Assembly (NCBI GenBank): GCA_026770585.1
Contig: MU646428.1
Location: 385,257 to 398,818 of the forward strand
Direction: 5' to 3'
Source of the DNA: Baffinella frigidus
Lineage: Eukaryota > Cryptophyceae > Cryptomonadales > Baffinellaceae
DNA: 13,562 nucleotides
Below are positions 7,535-13,361 of the stretch, piece by piece. The notes below the pieces were generated by a model, which was given only the letters and a program-made list of their open reading frames with translations, ran no database searches and was not told where the DNA came from. The first letter of the stretch is position 1. The number at the start of each line of letters is the position of its first letter. The position numbers and the translations under genes were made by a program.

Positions 7535-7820
7535 CAGTCAACGATGTTCCCTGAGTCGGTTTCGGAGTCCTTTCCACCAAAGAGCTACTATGACCCCGCT
7601 AGAGGGGAGGCGTCCCACAAGGCCCGGGGGCAACCCGAGCTGAGACCAAACCTGAGTTCATTGACCGTTCACATCACTCAACTAGAGGCTCGCAACCTGG
7701 CCCATGGCCGAGGCTCGCTACCTGACTGACCGAGGCTCACAGCTACCCTTTCACGAGGCCTACAGTCAACCTGTGACTCGAGATGCTGGGGACCAATAAA
7801 TCCTAAAGGTCCTATCCCGT
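7535..7820. other. Spacer with CGAGGCTCGC words
   Basis: Between the MITE and the 90-bp repeat I see GAGGCTCGCAACCTG, CCGAGGCTCGCTACCTG and CCGAGGCTCACAG at 7685-7741, relaxed copies of the dispersed CGAGGCTC repeat. A 66-codon plus-strand frame (7529-7729) begins inside the MITE's right end and has no recognisable content. Confidence 0.45.
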
Positions 7821-7910
7821 GTGAGCCTCGGTCGGACAGGTGATGAGCCTCAATGGTTGACTAATAAAGGTAAGTTCTCTCTCGCTTGTGAGTTGGGCCT
7901 GGGCCGGCGC
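7821..7910 (+). repeat. 90-bp dispersed repeat, partner of 3097-3188
   Basis: This stretch runs GTGAGCCTCGGTCGGACAGG, TGATGAGCCTC, GGTTGACTAATAAAG and then GTAAGTTCTCTCTCGCTTGT. It is the inverted partner of 3097-3188. AG|GTAAGT at about 7869-7875 is a perfect consensus 5' splice site and is retained in both copies. It immediately precedes the D1 repeat unit. Confidence 0.7.
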
Positions 7911-7923
7911 GGCTCAACGGATT

Positions 7924-8446
7924 TTCATTCATCACATCCAGCGGGGCACGAGCCCAAGCACCACGCGTTCTCGCCGGACGGGAAGCGCGTGCTCGCGAAA
8001 GCTCATCTACCACTAGATAGGAGGAAGTGGAAAATCCCGCACGCACGGACGCCTGAGCGCCCGGACGTGCGAGATGTGCGCGTGCGTCCCGCGCTTCCTG
8101 CGCCAGACCGCGCGCGCGCTCACGTGAGAGCAGAAAGCCACTCTGAGACGAAGGGGTGATGTCTGAGGGTGGTGAGAGGTGGGCTCTGGGAGGCGACACG
8201 CGAGAGCAGAAAGATGCTCTAGAGAGTCACCTACCCAGAGTCATATATCACCGAGTATACAACAGTATACGAAGATGATAGACTCAGGGTTGGCTAAGGA
8301 GAGACGGCACCTAGGCCCTGAGAGGGCCTCGTCGGGAGCGCCGAAGGCGCGCGCCTGACGAGGTGGCCGAAGAAGAGCAGCTTCTCTCCCGACGGGAAGA
8401 CTCGCAGGTCGAGGAATGGCGCCCCGCCCATCAGCGACTGTCGCCA
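7924..8446 (-). repeat. D1 unit, first of two diverged direct copies
   Basis: This unit aligns by eye with 8646-9154 at an offset of 708-722 bp. Shared words, in order, include CATTCATCACATCC/TATTCATCACATCC, GCCACTCTGAGACGAAGGG, GGTGGTGAGAGGTGGGCTCT, CTACCCAGAGTC, GACTCAGGGTTGGCTA and GAGGTGGCCGAAGAAGAG. Read on the minus strand, the unit runs from a coding segment through a conserved stop into a 3'-UTR-like region. The position matching D2's AATAAA reads AATGAA here. GTATAC-AACA-GTATAC at 8255-8270 forms a small hairpin in D1 only. Confidence 0.85.
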
Positions 8447-8536
8447 CCGACTCCGAGGAGGAGGAGCGTGCGCGCGAGTGCTGCTCCCACCTGTGCGGGA
8501 AGGGGGACACCGACCGAGCGTGCCCCCCTGGAGCAC
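8294..8536 (-). CDS. D1 copy of a conserved short coding segment, unknown family
   Basis: The minus-strand frame ends at the TAG complementary to 8294-8296. Its last 50 or so residues match the D2 segment at 9008-9154: RWRQSLMGGAPFLDLR, then FPSGEKLLFFGHLVRRAPS, then ALPT and QGLGAVSP before the stop. The two copies share the same frame and stop although they differ at many nucleotides and by one 3-bp indel. That pattern favours real protein-coding ancestry over noncoding repeat. Residues upstream of the match (beyond about 8446) come from a GC-rich, internally repeated stretch and have no D2 counterpart, so the ATG at 8534-8536 may not be a true start. An upstream exon is more likely. I do not recognise the family. 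The copy may be a pseudogene fragment. Confidence 0.4.
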   Translation of the reverse strand: MLQGGTLGRCPPSRTGGSSTRAHAPPPRSRWRQSLMGGAPFLDLRVFPSGEKLLFFGHLVRRAPSALPTRPSQGLGAVSP

Positions 8537-8632
8537 CCCCCCCCCCTTCCCCCCACGCAGCCTTCCCCGAAGGCGCTGAGGGGAGGGGGGTGGAGGAGCG
8601 TGCGAGAGCTTCTCCCACCTGTGGGGGGAATG
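8461..8632. repeat. Short direct repeat between D1 and D2
   Basis: GGAGGAGCGTGCGCGCGAG...CTCCCACCTGTG at 8461-8492 recurs as GGAGGAGCGTGCGAGAGC...CTCCCACCTGTG at 8592-8624. The DNA between them is C- and G-rich, with a run of ten C at 8537-8546. It could be a small local duplication flanking low-complexity DNA. Confidence 0.6.
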
Positions 8633-8645
8633 CCGTAAGGTTTTC

Positions 8646-9154
8646 TTTATTCATCACATCCGTCGGTTATGAGCCGCGCTCGAAACGAGAGCTCACGTAA
8701 CGGTCGCCTCGACGGTTACAGCTCTATCTACCGAAGATAGGAGGGATATGGAAATTCTTACACACACGGACACCTGAGCGTCCGTGCGTGTGAGATGGGC
8801 GCGCGCGCCCCGCGCGGCGAGCGCGAGCTCGCGCGCGCCCCGCACACGAGAGAGAAGCCACTCTGAGACGAAGGGTTGATATACTAGGGTGGTGAGAGGT
8901 GGGCTCTGGGGAGGTCACACGAGAGAGAAGATAATCTCGAGGGACCTACCCAGAGTCGTATATCACCAAGTATACAACGTAAACGAAGATGGTAGACTCA
9001 GGGTTGGCTATGGAGAGACGGCACCTAACCCGCTAGGGTGCGTCGGCAGCGCCGGAGGCGCGTGTCGGACGAGGTGGCCGAAGAAGAGGAGCGCTTCACC
9101 CGACGGCTGGACCAGCGCGTCGATGTAGGGCTCCACCCCCGCGAGGGACTTCCA
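8646..9154 (-). repeat. D2 unit, second of two diverged direct copies
   Basis: This is the counterpart of D1. Read on the minus strand, the coding segment ending at 9008 is followed by about 360 bp of noncoding sequence ending at AATAAA (complement of 8646-8651), a canonical polyadenylation signal. The noncoding part holds a hairpin at about 8757-8792, where ACACACGGAC pairs with GTCCGTGCGTGT around ACCTGAGC. A similar hairpin lies at the matching place in D1 (about 8038-8072). A further GCGCC-GRA-GGCGC hairpin lies in the coding part of both copies. Confidence 0.85.
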
Positions 9155-9220
9155 CAGTCCCCAGCGTTGGATTGAAGGGAGGGAGACCCCGACAGAGTGC
9201 GCCGCCGTGGCTCTGGCGCC
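9008..9220 (-). CDS. D2 copy of a conserved short coding segment, unknown family
   Basis: The minus-strand frame is open from just after an in-frame TAG (9221-9223) to the TAG at 9008-9010, giving 70 aa. It contains RWGLWKSLAGVEPYIDALVQ, then PSGEALLFFGHLVRHAP and ALPTHPSGLGAVSP. Codons from about 9168 down to 9090 nearly all end in G or C, as in the ABC transporter exons nearby. No in-frame ATG precedes the conserved part. The stop at 9221 also reads as an AG acceptor (CCACATTAG|GGCGCC), so this is best seen as a terminal exon whose upstream exons are lost or not recognisable. Homology with D1 is clear, with conservative changes (F/Y, L/I) and one codon-sized gap. The family is not recognised. 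It could be the 3' end of a host gene or of a retroelement. Confidence 0.5.
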   Translation of the reverse strand, partial: GARATAAHSVGVSLPSIQRWGLWKSLAGVEPYIDALVQPSGEALLFFGHLVRHAPPALPTHPSGLGAVSP

Positions 9221-9230
9221 CTAATGTGGT

Positions 9231-9275
9231 CCTAGGAGACGTGACTTGTGTAAAGTCACTCGAACTACTCCTAGG
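9231..9275. other. Two-part hairpin
   Basis: The outer arms CCTAGGAG (9231-9238) and CTCCTAGG (9268-9275) pair. Inside them GTGACTT pairs with AAGTCAC around GTGTA (9241-9259). It lies just upstream, on the minus strand, of the D2 coding segment. It may be the remnant of another foldback element or only chance; no TA flank is visible. Confidence 0.5.
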
Positions 9276-9349
9276 GGGGATTTATCCCCAGAGTGGCGGC
9301 GCCCGAGCGGAGAGAGTACATGGTCCTCAGCGTGCCCGGCGGGGTCTCA

Positions 9350-9450
9350 TCCCGTAAGTGGCCAGGCGGTCAAATTTGACCCCCAAGAGGTCCCAGGCAG
9401 GTCCTAGGGCCCTACGGTAGGGCGTATGCGCCTACTGGCCACTCAAGGGA
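9350..9450 (-). mobile_element. Family B MITE, copy 5
   Basis: It begins TCCCGTAAGTGGCC, ends GGCCACTCAAGGGA, and is followed by TA at 9451-9452. The left flank is CA, consistent with one mutated TA. The interior has CAAATTTGACCCCCAAGAGG and the core CCCTACGGTAGGG. It has the same orientation and subtype as copies 3 and 6. Confidence 0.82.
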
Positions 9451-9452
9451 TA

Positions 9453-9923
9453 GGAGGTCGAGTCAGGGTGGGGTAAGCATCCTCCCTTTAGGGCCTTGAG
9501 GGTTTATTGATTCCCACCATAGTTGACCACCGGATTTACGACAGAGCCAAACCAAAGGGGAGCTTTTATGTAGAAGGGATGATCATCGTGGATCTCTCAA
9601 ATCGTTCCCACGCCACGCGGATCCATCCAACTTTGAAAAACCTCCCGTTTGCGCATGTCAGCATGCATGCAATTTCCTGGGGGGGTTGCGCACGGCCCCC
9701 GCTACCAAACAACGGAATTCACAGGGATTTTGAATAACCCATAAGCGATAGGACCTATGACCCTACGGTAGGCGATCCGCAGGAACATAGAAGGGGTGTC
9801 TATGGATAAAATACCTGAAAGTCGGCCCGATTTGGGCCGAAAATCCCTGCTTAGCCCGCTGTGTGACAGCGTTACCTCACGTACAAACCTGGCCATGCAC
9901 TGGTACAGGGGTAAACCTTCCAC
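9453..9923. other. Spacer with a decayed MITE scrap, no gene called
   Basis: A loose family E-like segment (CCTTGAGGGTTTATTGATTCCCACCATAG...CACCGGAT) lies at about 9491-9537. GACCCTACGGTAGG at 9759-9772, with TAACCCATAAGCG at about 9735, looks like a heavily decayed family B copy. Open frames on either strand (about 9507-9737 plus and 9702-9923 minus) have no recognisable content, and their codon use does not stand out. Confidence 0.4.
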
Positions 9924-10196
9924 CCCAAACCCTGAACCCTGAACCCTAAACCGTAAATCTTAAACCCTGAACCCTGGCGCTGAAACCTAAACCTTAAACC
10001 CAAAAAAACTAAACCCTAAATCCTAAAACCTAAACCCCACACCCTACACCCTAAACTATGAAACCTGAACCCTAAACCTGAAACCTAAACCCAGAACCCT
10101 AAGCCCTAAACCCTGAATACTAAACACTCAACCCTAAACCCTGAACACTAAACACTAAACCCTCAACACTGTGCTCTGAACTCCAGCACCTAAATC

Positions 10197-10235
<39 letters not shown>

Positions 10236-10525
10236 ACCTTCAACCCTCAACCCTCAACCCTCATCCCTCATCCCTCAACCCTCAACCCTCAACCCTAAAA
10301 CCTAAACCCTCAACCGTAACCCCTAAATCTCAAACCATCAACTCCAAACCCCTGAATCCTAAACCAAAAATCCTCAACCCTCAACCCTCAACCCTCAACC
10401 CTATCACTAACCCCCTAACCCTAAACCTTAAACCCTTCACCCTACACCCAGAATCCTAAAACCTAAACCCTAAACCCTAAACTCTAAAGCCTAAAATTCA
10501 AACCCTCAACCCGCAACCCACAACC

Positions 10526-10557
<32 letters not shown>

Positions 10558-11125
10558 ATCTCATGCCCTAGACCCCCACCCTAAACGCTAAACGCTAAAC
10601 GCTAAACGCTAAAACTTGAACCCTGAACCCTGCACCCTAAACCATAAACATAAACCCTAACTCCTAAACCCTGAACCGTAAACACTTAACCGTAAACCGT
10701 AAACCGTAAACCGTGAACTGTAAACCCTAAAACCTAAACCCTTAACCCTAGACCCCAGATGCTAAGCCCTAAACCCTAGCACCTAAACTCGTAACCCTGA
10801 ACCCTACACTCTGAACCCTAAAACCTCAACCCTCCACCCTCCACCCTGAACCCTGAACCCTGAACCCTGAACCCTGAAGCCTAAACCATAGACCCTAAAC
10901 CATCAACCCTACAACCTACACCCTACACCCTACACCCTACACCCTACATCCTTCACCCTACGCCCTCAACCCTAAACCCCAGACCCCTCAACCCTGTAAC
11001 CTAAACCTTAAACCCCAAACACTCATCAATATCCCTAAACCCCAAACCCTAATCCCTAAACCCTTCACCTTACACCCAGAACCCTAAACCCTAAACCCCA
11101 CACCCCAAACACAACTCTAACCCCA
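9924..11125. repeat. Internal telomere-like array, CCCTAAA orientation
   Basis: This is a second 1.2-kb degenerate array of 7-bp units in the same orientation as the left block. Variant units form private runs: CCCTCAA for most of 10203-10296, CGCTAAA four times at 10586-10613, CCGTAAA at 10690-10710, CCCTGAA five times at 10844-10878, and CCCTACA four times at 10921-10948. Such runs point to local unequal exchange or slippage after the array became internal. The block holds no gene. Confidence 0.92.
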
Positions 11126-11188
11126 AATGTGTACACGTCCTTCTAGAAAGATGTGTGCGGTCCGGCACTGAAAACACAGTTAGCTCTA

Positions 11189-11306
11189 CAGGGGTACCTC
11201 GCTCATAAGAAACAGCCCCCCCCCCTAGGACCACCATAGGACCCTAGGCATAGGCCTACTGTAGGGTCCTAGGAGGAGGCGTTTTCTTATGAGCGAGGTA
11301 CCCCTG
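11189..11306. mobile_element. Family A TA-flanked hairpin MITE, copy 2
   Basis: The arms CAGGGGTACCTCGCTCATAA and TTATGAGCGAGGTACCCCTG are exact reverse complements. TA lies on both sides (11187-11188, 11307-11308), within a GCTC-TA...TA-GCTC context. The length is 118 bp, the same as copy 1. The interior has CCTACTGTAGGGTCCTAGG, closely related to the family B core. The near-perfect arms suggest a recent insertion. Confidence 0.9.
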
Positions 11307-11308
11307 TA

Positions 11309-11469
11309 GCTCTAGGGGGCTATCGATCATCGCCCGTGGGAGTCGCTTTACTCCCAACATAACGGTTTCGCGAAACCAGAGGGCCTAGTTGACTAGTTCT
11401 TGCGCCCAGACTCGAATTCTGGGCCGACGCGGGACCACAAAGTGCCGCGCGGAATTCGTTCTCTCTCTA
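11309..11469. other. Spacer with short palindromes
   Basis: GGTTTCGCGAAACC at 11364-11377 is a perfect 14-bp palindrome. CCAGACTCGAATTCTGG at about 11406-11422 makes a 5-bp stem with a 7-base loop resembling a tRNA T-arm, but no full cloverleaf could be drawn. No coding signal is visible. Confidence 0.4.
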
Positions 11470-11571
11470 TCCCTTAAGTGCCCAGGCAGTCAAATTTGAC
11501 GGCCAAGAGGTCCTAGGCAGGTCCTAGGGCCCTACGGTAGGGCGTATGAGCCTACTGGCCACTTAAAGGGA
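11470..11571 (-). mobile_element. Family B MITE, copy 6
   Basis: It runs from TCCCTTAAGTGCCC to GGCCACTTAAAGGGA, with TA at 11468-11469 and 11572-11573. The interior has AAATTTGACGGCCAAGAGGT and CCCTACGGTAGGG, very close to copy 3. Its right-hand TA is also the left-hand TA of copy 7. Confidence 0.87.
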
Positions 11572-11573
11572 TA

Positions 11574-11674
11574 CCCCTTAAATGGCGAGTAGGCTCATAC
11601 GCCCTACCGTAGGGCCCTAGGACCTGCCTCGGACCTGTCGGGGGTCAATTGTGACCCCCTCGCCACTTAAGGGA
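11574..11674 (+). mobile_element. Family B MITE, copy 7, abutting copy 6
   Basis: It begins CCCCTTAAATGGCGAGTAGG and ends CGCCACTTAAGGGA. It shares a single TA (11572-11573) with copy 6 and is followed by TG, a possibly mutated TA. Orientation is opposite to copy 6, so the pair forms a head-to-head inverted arrangement. The right part, GGGGGTCAATTGTGACCCCC, is a palindrome particular to this copy. Confidence 0.85.
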
Positions 11675-11734
11675 TGCACCACCACCCAGCGATAAATGAA
11701 GGCCTGATCCTGGGAGCCTAGGCCCCCCCCTCTA

Positions 11735-11951
11735 CAGGGGTACCTCGCTTATCCCTTAAGTGACCAGTAGGCGCATACGCCCTACCGTAGGGCCCTAGGA
11801 CCTGCCTAGGGCTTCCACGGGTGATTATTCGCCCGTCTGTCACTTAAGGGATAAGAAAGCTCCCCCCCCCAAGGACCACCAGAGGGCCCTAGGCATAGGC
11901 CTACTGTAGGGTCCTAGGGGGGTGCGCTTTCTTATGAGCGAGGTACCCCTG
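11735..11951. mobile_element. Family A MITE, copy 3, interrupted by family B
   Basis: CAGGGGTACCTCGCT at the left and TTATGAGCGAGGTACCCCTG at the right are the family A ends, flanked by TA at 11733-11734 and 11952-11953. The left arm is broken at the TA of its GCT(CA)TAAGAAA stretch by a whole family B element (11752-11851). Without it the element would be about 115 bp, matching the 118-bp copies. Confidence 0.88.
11752..11851 (+). mobile_element. Family B MITE, copy 8 (nested in family A)
   Basis: It starts TCCCTTAAGTGACCAGTAGG and ends CACTTAAGGGA, with TA at 11750-11751 and 11852-11853. The interior has CCCTACCGTAGGG and the GGGTGATTATTCGCCCG hairpin of the copy 2 subtype. Its position inside a family A arm shows that family B was mobile after family A had inserted here. 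Confidence 0.9.
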
Positions 11952-11963
11952 TAGGGGCCGTGC

Positions 11964-12050
11964 GTCCTTTAGGTCCTTTAGGTCCTTTTTTTTATAGGTC
12001 CTTTAGGTTCTTCGAGCTCCCAACATAGGCGGACACCGGAACTTATCCTG
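11964..12050 (+). repeat. Family E repeat
   Basis: Three GGTCCTTTA-type words, with a run of T at 11986-11993, lead into the 37-nt core (12005-12041) that is identical to 3502-3538. The repeat lies about 70 bp beyond the stop codon of the ABC transporter tail, so it may be part of that gene's 3' region. That would suggest the copies at 3.3-3.8 kb derive from duplicated gene-end DNA. Confidence 0.7.
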
Positions 12051-12117
12051 CGTGTCCTTGCTCGCGAGGACCTGAAAACCCTGAGAAAGACCATCTATTG
12101 CTGACCTCACCGTCTAC

Positions 12118-12687
12118 CTACTTGAGCATCTCCTTGGACTTGGACTTGTCCGAGGTCATCTCGTGGAACACGGACTTCTCGTCCGCCATCAGCGCCTGCG
12201 GGGTGTGCCGATGACGGTCAGCGTGTGTGTTGATGACGGTCAGCGTGTGTGTTGATGTCGGTCAGCGTGTGTGTCCAAGACGGTCACCATGTTTGTCGAT
12301 GCCGGTCAGCGTGTGTTGATGACGGTCAGCGTGTGTTGATGACGGTCAGCGTGTGTTAATGACGGTCAGCGTGTGTGTTGATGGCGGTCAACGTGTGTGT
12401 CCAAGACGGTCACCATGTTTGTCGATGGCGGTCAGCGTGTGTCGACATTCAAATGTGTGCTGATGGCAATGCCACCTCGTCGAACCCCCAGGGAGAGAAA
12501 AACACGTCCCCATAAAACAACCCCCCCCCCTCGAGAGAAATCAACTTTCAAATCACGGGGTTAACTTTTCAAGTTAAGTCACGGGCGGGACCTGAGGCGA
12601 CCCCATCTCAAGGACGCGACCCTCACCCATGACCATCACACGGTCGCAAGCCATCACGGTCGCCAACCGGTGCGCGATCGTCAGAAC
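12118..12687 (-). CDS. ABC transporter, C-terminal two exons (partial)
   Basis: Reading the minus strand, exon 12687-12592 gives 32 codons starting VLTIAHRLATVMACDRVMVM and continuing GEGRVLEMGSPQ. This is the H-loop segment of an ABC ATPase domain (invariant His in TIAHRL), followed by the usual V-x-x-x-G-x-x-x-E-x-G-S-P. A CAG|GTCCCG donor at 12592/12591 and a CCCCGCAG acceptor ending at 12196 bracket a 396-bp phase-0 intron. Exon 12195-12118 continues ALMADEKSVFHEM, then TSDKSKSKEMLK and TAG. The join yields GSPQ-ALMADEKSVF, as expected at the end of ABCC/MRP-type or full-length ABC exporters. The first exon is preceded by CGTCCAG, a likely acceptor. The Walker A, Walker B and signature regions are not found upstream, so the gene is truncated here or continues through a long intron past the right edge. 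Confidence 0.85.
12210..12443. repeat. Minisatellite of 20/22-bp units within the ABC intron
   Basis: Eleven tandem units of the form GATGACGGTCAGCGTGTGTT with an optional extra GT make 20- or 22-bp lengths. Units 4 and 10 share a distinct variant, CAAGACGGTCACCATGTTTG. Each is preceded by a unit ending GTC and followed by one starting GATGSCGGTCAG. This reveals a higher-order duplication of about six units. The array lies entirely inside the predicted 396-bp intron and begins only about 14 bp from the acceptor. Confidence 0.9.
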
Positions 12688-12699
12688 CTGGACGCGACC

Positions 12700-12802
12700 C
12701 CGTTTTAGAGTTTTAGACGTTTTAGAGTTTTAGACGTTTGAGGATTTTAGACACCGCACCCCCGTTTTAGTCGAGATATCGCACCCCCGTTTCAGTCGAG
12801 AC
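12700..12802. repeat. Short tandem repeats upstream of the ABC exon
   Basis: GTTTTAGAGTTTTAGAC occurs twice in tandem at about 12702-12735, and CGCACCCCCGTTT(T/C)AGTCGAG occurs twice at about 12754-12801. Read in the gene's direction they lie in the presumed intron before the first visible exon. The TTTTAG words look telomere-like but are not in a 7-bp register. Confidence 0.6.
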
Positions 12803-13170
12803 AAGTGCTGACCAGCCCCGCGCCACCGGCAGTTACATCGGTTTTCGCATGTTTAGGCCACGAAAACTGTGAAAGAACGCCAAAAGTTGACGATTTACTC
12901 CCAGCACCGTCAACTTTTGCCAACGTCGCTCTAAAGGGCGGTTTGGTGCGAGAAAAGGGGGCAGAAGGAGAAGAAGAAGAAGAAGAAGGGTTAGGCGGAT
13001 CAGCCTCGCAACCTGAATGAGAGCCTGGAACCCTGAGGGGCGCTGCGGGACATGCACCAGTTAAGTCTGAGGCGGGCCCGTCCGGTCGTCCTAAATTAGA
13101 ACGATATTTCCATTAAGATTCGCGTCTGCTCCCAGAGAAGAAAGTTCACGCCTCAAGGGACCCGCGGCTG
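12803..13170. other. Spacer with a 12-bp stem hairpin and a GAA run
   Basis: CAAAAGTTGACG (12881-12892) and CGTCAACTTTTG (12908-12919) are perfect inverted repeats around a 15-nt loop. A GAAGAAGAAGAAGAAG run at 12970-12988 gives artificial poly-Glu and poly-Leu stretches in the short open frames on each strand. I searched the minus strand for upstream ABC ATPase motifs and saw none. Confidence 0.5.
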
Positions 13171-13361
13171 CCACACGAGGATGCTAGAGGGGCCTAATTA
13201 AAACCGACGTGCTTTTAAAAGTGGGCATTTGTGTAGTAACTTTCGCCGATTGGCCACGTGACTCTGCGAAATTAGCACAGGCGCGAGGTTGGAACACCCT
13301 ATCCTGGTACAAATATTTACAACCCCACATGTAAATAGGACCCTCTAGCATTCTCGAGTGG
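13171..13361. mobile_element. Family C MITE, copy 2 (without nested insertion)
   Basis: CCACACGAGGATGCTAGAGG at 13171-13190 and the reverse complement of 13342-13361 match at 18 of 20 positions. The interior parallels copy 1 throughout (CTTTTAAAAGTGGGCATTTG, ACTCTGCGAAATTAG, TTTACAACCCCACATGTAAA). At the point where copy 1 holds the family A element, this copy reads uninterrupted (GGCCACGTGACTCTGCG, about 13252-13268), so it is an empty-site reference. No convincing target duplication is seen. Confidence 0.87.

Noticed and set aside
8241-8657. 138-codon minus-strand frame overlapping D1 as the real gene.
   Set aside because: It is in a different frame from the one conserved between D1 and D2, and D2 does not keep it open.
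9507-9737. 76-codon plus-strand open frame considered as a gene fragment.
   Set aside because: Not recognised, begins in family E-like repeat DNA and has no supporting splice or codon signal.
11406-11436. Possible tRNA 3' half: T-arm-like stem CCAGA/TCTGG with CTCGAAT loop followed by GCCGACG and GGACCA.
   Set aside because: No matching 5' acceptor strand, D-arm or anticodon arm could be drawn upstream, and the loop lacks the usual TT start.
12210-12443. CRISPR-like array because of regularly spaced repeats.
   Set aside because: Units are directly adjacent with no unique spacers. It is a minisatellite in a eukaryotic intron.
12833-13057. Minus-strand frame with a poly-Leu stretch, considered as a signal peptide or an upstream ABC exon.
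   Set aside because: The Leu run is the translation of a GAA/TTC microsatellite and no ATP-binding motif occurs.
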